DNA of 64,000 nucleotides, taken from positions 6,721,501 to 6,785,500 of the forward strand of contig NZ_CP045293.1 in assembly GCF_009363075.1 (NCBI RefSeq), read 5' to 3'. The notes below the pieces were generated by a model, which saw nothing but the letters and a program-made list of their open reading frames with translations, did no database searches and was not told where the DNA came from. The stretch comes from Paenibacillus guangzhouensis (GTDB lineage: Bacteria; Bacillota; Bacilli; Paenibacillales; Paenibacillaceae). Made by a program: the position numbers and the translations under genes. Below are positions 60,401 through 64,000 of this stretch, one piece after another. The number at the start of each line of letters is the position of its first letter. Within the stretch, counting starts at the first letter, position 1.

Positions 60401-61375
60401 TTAGCGTGTATTGTCACAGGCTGCTTCATCCTTGAAATGAATCGTGGGCCGAACCGGAAGCTGCGCGAACTCGCTGCTCAATAACATGGCAACGGCTTGT
60501 TCGCCGATATCAGCTAGGTGATAATCCACGCTGGGGAATCCTAGGATGTCACTTAGAGGCGTATTCTCCTCGCCGACGATCTCGAAATCTTGTGGATAAT
60601 GATAGCCGTGTGATTTCGCCGAAGCGATAATCCCGGCAGCGACCTCATCGCCATTCGCGAAGATGGCATCTGGGACAACGCGCTGATTGAACATCCGATC
60701 GCCGACGCGCTTGCCGTCCTCATAGGTGAAGCACTGATCATAATGCCGGTCTACATAATCTGAGGAGATGATCTCCTGATAAACCTGAATGCCAAGACGC
60801 GTACTGGGGCTAGCCTGAGCATCTCGGGCAGAAGTGAAATAGATGCGCTGGTAGCCTTTGTTTCTCAGATACGTGAAGACGTCGACAAAAGCTGCATATC
60901 GATCGGGGTACACGGATGGGATGGTAGGCACAGGGCAAGCCTCGCAGCATACGATTTTCCCCCATTCGGACAGGGATTGGATTTGTTCTTGGTCTAGGGT
61001 ACGCGAAGTGAGCAGGATGCCATCTATCATTTTCTTTTGCAATAACGTCAGATAACTGCTCTCGATGTCGTTCTCATAATACGTAGGTAACAAAAGGACT
61101 TGATAGTGGAGTTCATGCGCCTTCCTCAGCATGCCGTTAATGAGCGCATCGAAGCAGGAATTGTTGTTATACGGCACGATGACGCCAATGGTATTCGTCT
61201 TTCCTCGGCTCAGCTTCACCGCGTTGCCATTCACCGAATAATTCAATTCCTTCATGACAGCCATCACCTTTTCTTGCTTGTCCTTCGTGACATAAGGATG
61301 CTGATTAAGAACACGGGATACGGTCGCGATCGAGACACCTGCCATTCTAGCGACATCTTTAATATTCGCCATCAT
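60401..61375 (-). CDS. LacI-family transcriptional regulator
   Basis: A 324-residue repressor-type protein. The N-terminal helix-turn-helix and hinge are textbook (IKDVARMAGVSIATVSRVLN; YVTKDKQEKVMAVMKELNYS). A sugar-binding-protein fold follows (NTIGVIVPYNNN, DGILLTSRT, PDAIFANGDEVAAGI). The ligand is unknown. ATG at 61375 has AAAGGGGGAG at good spacing. It is divergent from an MFS transporter and a HAD phosphatase, and the operator-like palindrome between them suggests it controls both itself and those genes. Confidence 0.92.
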   Translation of the reverse strand: MMANIKDVARMAGVSIATVSRVLNQHPYVTKDKQEKVMAVMKELNYSVNGNAVKLSRGKTNTIGVIVPYNNNSCFDALINGMLRKAHELHYQVLLLPTYYENDIESSYLTLLQKKMIDGILLTSRTLDQEQIQSLSEWGKIVCCEACPVPTIPSVYPDRYAAFVDVFTYLRNKGYQRIYFTSARDAQASPSTRLGIQVYQEIISSDYVDRHYDQCFTYEDGKRVGDRMFNQRVVPDAIFANGDEVAAGIIASAKSHGYHYPQDFEIVGEENTPLSDILGFPSVDYHLADIGEQAVAMLLSSEFAQLPVRPTIHFKDEAACDNTR

Positions 61376-61450
61376 AGGCTCCCCCTTTTCTGTACATTCG
61401 GACTCATTGTAACATGTCGATTTCTTTTTTAGAAATATGGAAATGCATGC

Positions 61451-61481
61451 TTGACTTGAAACGCATTTCATTCTTTACAAT
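61451..61481 (+). promoter_or_regulatory. Promoter and LacI operator before the MFS gene
   Basis: TGAAACGCATTTCA (61457-61470) is a palindrome of the LacI-family type, lying between TTGACT (61451) and TACAAT (61476). A repressor there would block the promoter. The 19-bp spacing of these hexamers is longer than ideal. Confidence 0.55.
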
Positions 61482-61528
61482 GAACAACATCAGCAGGTAT
61501 ATCTCTAATTCTACAAGGAGGTTAAGGC

Positions 61529-62722
61529 ATGAGAACCTTTGCGATTGCATCGTATTCATTGTATTTTCTAGCAGGGTTGGTTATCACAACGATCGGTTCT
61601 GTGATGCCGCAATTGCTCGCCCACTATGAACAATCCTATACGGTTGGCGGTCAGATGGTCTTCGTGAGTGCAGTCGGTTTTATTGCAGGCGTACCGATTT
61701 CCGCATGGCTTATGAAAGGGTTGAAAAAAGAGAAGTACGTCCTCGCGCTCTCTGCGGTTATTATTGCGATCGCACAGTTCAGTATCTGGTCGCTTCCGCC
61801 GTTCGGTTGGGTTGTTGCGCTCAATTTCATGAATAGTGTCGGTGCCGCAGCGATCGAATGTGTCGTGGCAACGCTCATGATGGAAGTGTTCGTGGGTCGT
61901 CGTGCGGTCGTCATGAGTTATCTTGAAGTATCATTTGGTATCGGTGCGCTCTGTATGCCGGTGATCGCCAGCGTGTTGATTGCGAACCAGGTCTGGCAGT
62001 ATTCCTTTTTCGTAACGGCTTGTCTTGGATTGATAATGGCCATGGCATGGTGCTTCATATCCTTTGTGAAGGAGCGGGTCGAAGCAGCAGAGACGCTCGA
62101 TGCGCGTATTGCACCGCCGCCAATATTCAAGACCAAGCGGATGAAACGATACATTCTCTTCGCCTTCGTCTTCTTGATTTTCATGTATAGCGGGATTGAA
62201 GGGAGTCTGAATCATTTCATGTCTTCCATCTTCCTGACTCATTTAGAGGTCACACCCTATTACGCTTCGCTTAGCATTGGGCTATTCTGGATGGCGATGG
62301 TCATAGGCCGAGCGGCCACAGGGTGGATTATTCGAAAAGTAAACTATGCCCAGTATTTGCGCTGGAATATGTTCGGCACGCTCGTCATGATCGTCTTGTT
62401 TGCATTGTGGAGAGAGGCTGTGGTTGGCTTTATGGTGGTCATCATGATGGGGCTAACGATGTCTGGCGTATATTCGATTACGATGGTGTATGCGAATCAT
62501 ACGTTTCCTGGAATGGCTCGGCTCGTGACGAGTCTGGTTACCGCATTTGCGGGGTTCGGCGCAGCGGTGTTTCCCGCACTGATAGGCTATGCGATGGATC
62601 ATTCCGGCACGGTGTCTGCACTATGGTATATCGCTGGCTTCGCGGTGATCTATTTGATGGTACTGTTGCTCGGCATTGGTAGATTTTATCGTAATCAAGC
62701 TAGTGCGGTGTTGAATTCATGA
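61529..62722 (+). CDS. MFS transporter, GlcP/FucP-like
   Basis: A 397-residue twelve-helix transporter. It resembles B. subtilis GlcP: SYSLYFLAGLVITTIGSVMP, VSAVGFIAGVPISAWLMK, FMNSVGAAAIECVVATLMME and SYLEVSFGIGALCMPVI. Sugar or sugar-derivative uptake by proton symport is likely; the specific sugar is unknown. AAGGAGG precedes the ATG. It is 18 bp before a HAD phosphatase gene, with which it probably forms an operon under the divergent LacI regulator. Confidence 0.85.
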   Translation: MRTFAIASYSLYFLAGLVITTIGSVMPQLLAHYEQSYTVGGQMVFVSAVGFIAGVPISAWLMKGLKKEKYVLALSAVIIAIAQFSIWSLPPFGWVVALNFMNSVGAAAIECVVATLMMEVFVGRRAVVMSYLEVSFGIGALCMPVIASVLIANQVWQYSFFVTACLGLIMAMAWCFISFVKERVEAAETLDARIAPPPIFKTKRMKRYILFAFVFLIFMYSGIEGSLNHFMSSIFLTHLEVTPYYASLSIGLFWMAMVIGRAATGWIIRKVNYAQYLRWNMFGTLVMIVLFALWREAVVGFMVVIMMGLTMSGVYSITMVYANHTFPGMARLVTSLVTAFAGFGAAVFPALIGYAMDHSGTVSALWYIAGFAVIYLMVLLLGIGRFYRNQASAVLNS

Positions 62723-62740
62723 AAATAGGGGGAACTCCAA

Positions 62741-63532
62741 ATGAGTATTCAGATGATTGCGGTGGACATGGATGGCACGTTTCTAAATGATCGAAAGGAC
62801 TATAATCGAGATCGTTTTCGGGCGCAGTATGCGGAAATGAAAAGAAAAGGGATACGTTTTGTTGTCGCTAGCGGCAATCAATATTATCAGCTGCGATCAT
62901 TTTTTCCTGACATCGCGGACGAGATCGCTTTTGTTGCGGAGAACGGTGCGTTTATCGTTGATGGGAATGAAGAAGTATTCACAGGTCACATGTCCGATGA
63001 GACCATTGCGAAGACGCTGGAGATTCTGCAGCAGTACCCTTCCTCGAATGTTGCGATCTGCGGCAAACAAAGTGCCTACATGCGCCATGATGAATCCGAC
63101 GACTACTATGACTATGCCATTCAATACTACCATCGCTTAAAAAGAGTAGAAGATTTCACCCGTATTGAGGATCAATTGTTTAAATTCGCCCTTCGTTTTC
63201 CGCTCGAGGACCTGGATCAAGCGATTGTGAACTTGAAGCGTGAACTGGGAGAGGAAGTTACACCTGTAGCCTGTGGCCACGGGGATGTAGATATTATTGT
63301 AACGGGTATTCACAAGGCGCATGGCATCAAGCTGCTTCAGCACAGATGGCAGATTCCGGACGATATGACGGCGGCTTTTGGCGATAGTGGTAATGATGTT
63401 GAAATGCTAAGGCATGTACATTACAGCTATGCGATGGAACATGCGAGTGACATCGCGAAGAGGGCGGCGAAGTATCGCATCGGTTCGAATAATATTGAAG
63501 CTGTGTTGGACACGATAGACAACCTCTTATAA
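62741..63532 (+). CDS. HAD-superfamily sugar phosphatase, Cof type
   Basis: A 263-residue cytosolic phosphatase. Motif I is AVDMDGTFL (Asp9 nucleophile, Asp11), motif II VVASGNQ, motif III HGIKLLQ with Lys, and motif IV AFGDSGNDVEML. The C2-type cap between residues about 85 and 190 marks the Cof/YbjI/SupH subfamily, which acts on sugar phosphates and nucleotides. Encoded right after the MFS transporter, it may dephosphorylate an accumulated or related sugar phosphate. Ends at a strong terminator. Confidence 0.9.
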   Translation: MSIQMIAVDMDGTFLNDRKDYNRDRFRAQYAEMKRKGIRFVVASGNQYYQLRSFFPDIADEIAFVAENGAFIVDGNEEVFTGHMSDETIAKTLEILQQYPSSNVAICGKQSAYMRHDESDDYYDYAIQYYHRLKRVEDFTRIEDQLFKFALRFPLEDLDQAIVNLKRELGEEVTPVACGHGDVDIIVTGIHKAHGIKLLQHRWQIPDDMTAAFGDSGNDVEMLRHVHYSYAMEHASDIAKRAAKYRIGSNNIEAVLDTIDNLL

Positions 63533-63540
63533 ACAATGCA

Positions 63541-63575
63541 AGGAAGCCATTCCGATTAGGAATAGGCTTCTTTTT
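63541..63575 (+). terminator. Terminator of the MFS-HAD operon
   Basis: GAAGCC and ATTCC pair with GGAAT and GGCTTC around GATTA, followed by five T residues. Confidence 0.85.
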
Positions 63576-63622
63576 GACGTTATAGGGTACATTCACACGG
63601 AAAAATAATGAAGTGTTAACTA

Positions 63623-63669
63623 TTGACATCTGCGATGTATTACAGGCATAATACACTCATGAAGTGTAT
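63623..63669 (+). promoter_or_regulatory. Promoter and operator of the GntR gene
   Basis: TTGACA (63623-63628), 18 bp, CATAAT (63647-63652). Overlapping the -10 is a perfect inverted repeat ATACACT-CATGA-AGTGTAT (63651-63669), a likely autoregulatory operator for the YtrA-like repressor. Confidence 0.7.
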
Positions 63670-63713
63670 GAACTACATAGTACACACACTTGCTATGAAG
63701 ACGAGGGGTGAGC

Positions 63714-64000
63714 ATGAAGATGAATGAAGGGTGGACGAGTGTTGTTTTTAATAACCGGGACCCAGTCTATTTGCAAGTCGTTAGGCATTTCAAGGAGCAG
63801 ATCGCAACAGGCCGATTGAAGGCAGGGCAGGTTATTCCTTCCCGCAGAGAACTCGGAGCATTGCTCAAAATAAATCCAAACACGGCGCAGAAAGCGTATA
63901 AGGAAATGGAGGAGCAGCGGTTGATTACTACAGAAGGGAACTCGCCAAGTCGGATCACCGAGGAGGCTGAAATATTGCGAGCCATTCGTTCGGAACTTAT
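63714..64000 (+). CDS. GntR-family regulator, YtrA-like, N-terminal part
   Basis: Partial: the gene runs off the right edge after 95 codons. The winged helix is clear (DPVYLQVVRHFKEQIATGRL; VIPSRRELGALLKINPNTAQ; KAYKEMEEQRLI). The short N-terminus and this motif pattern fit the YtrA subfamily, whose genes usually precede an ABC transporter operon. GAGGGGTG is four to six bases before the ATG. The promoter overlaps a palindrome, suggesting self-repression. Confidence 0.85.
   Translation, partial: MKMNEGWTSVVFNNRDPVYLQVVRHFKEQIATGRLKAGQVIPSRRELGALLKINPNTAQKAYKEMEEQRLITTEGNSPSRITEEAEILRAIRSEL

Noticed and set aside
1-64000. tRNA, rRNA, prophage, replication origin or restriction/defence system
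   Set aside because: No cloverleaf, rRNA motif, integrase, capsid, DnaA-box cluster or recognised defence genes were seen. The methyltransferase at 42620 looks like a small-molecule type, not a DNA methylase.

Overview
The window looks like a chromosome segment of an endospore-forming member of the Firmicutes in or near Paenibacillus. This is inferred from gene content, not from a marker gene: spore genes (gerP cluster, GerT-like, coat-like and Ena-like proteins), EcsAB, YkoEDC, SR1P next to CcpN, a Btr-like regulator, T-box and TPP leaders, and strong AGGAGG ribosome sites with frequent TTG and GTG starts. There are no rRNA or tRNA genes, phage genes or intact insertion sequences.

Layout. 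1-7 kb: end of a cation/proton antiporter, a LysR regulator divergent from sdhCAB, and a DAHP synthase/chorismate mutase gene behind a T-box. 7-18 kb: spore-surface candidates, two phosphoesterases, a DMT exporter, histidinol phosphatase with a second LysR gene, an MFS exporter, a 1.25-kb array of about 24 repeats with a 51-bp period, a phospholipase C-like gene and cheX. 18-26 kb: SDR, DEAD-box helicase, then a PTS locus (glcT, promoter, antiterminator/terminator, EIIA, GlcNAc-type EIICB, HPr, EI). 26-34 kb: two-component system with ABC transporter, YkoP-like protein with deacetylase, ECF sigma/anti-sigma with a TM2-like membrane protein. 34-39 kb: TPP riboswitch with ykoEDC, then ecsAB. 39.8-43.4 kb: an AT-rich stretch with a GerT-like gene, gerPBCDEF, a HipA-like remnant and a methyltransferase. 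43.8-48.7 kb: an orphan YesN-type regulator with two genes for uronate-polysaccharide breakdown. 48.8-53.9 kb: a second TPP-controlled locus (thiY, thiamine-binding protein, thiX, thiZ) running into tatD and rpiA. 54-57 kb: a gluconeogenic regulatory block (glpX, SR1P, ccpN, ppsR). 57.4-64 kb: Fur-box siderophore genes, a LacI regulator divergent from an MFS transporter and HAD phosphatase, and the start of a GntR gene.

Main points of interest. (1) A MITE-like element with 12-bp flanking direct repeats sits exactly at the thiY stop codon and splits a once tight thiamine operon; a shorter relative lies on the other side of the riboswitch. (2) The 51-bp hairpin array. (3) Four dispersed copies of another foldable repeat, one pair with a compensatory change. 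(4) An HPr that keeps His15 but has glycine at the usual regulatory Ser46 position. (5) A ccpN gene whose only plausible full-length start is AUA. (6) Two Ena-like (DUF3992-like) paralogues. No wholly new defence or mobile system was recognised. All assignments come from reading the sequence without database searches.
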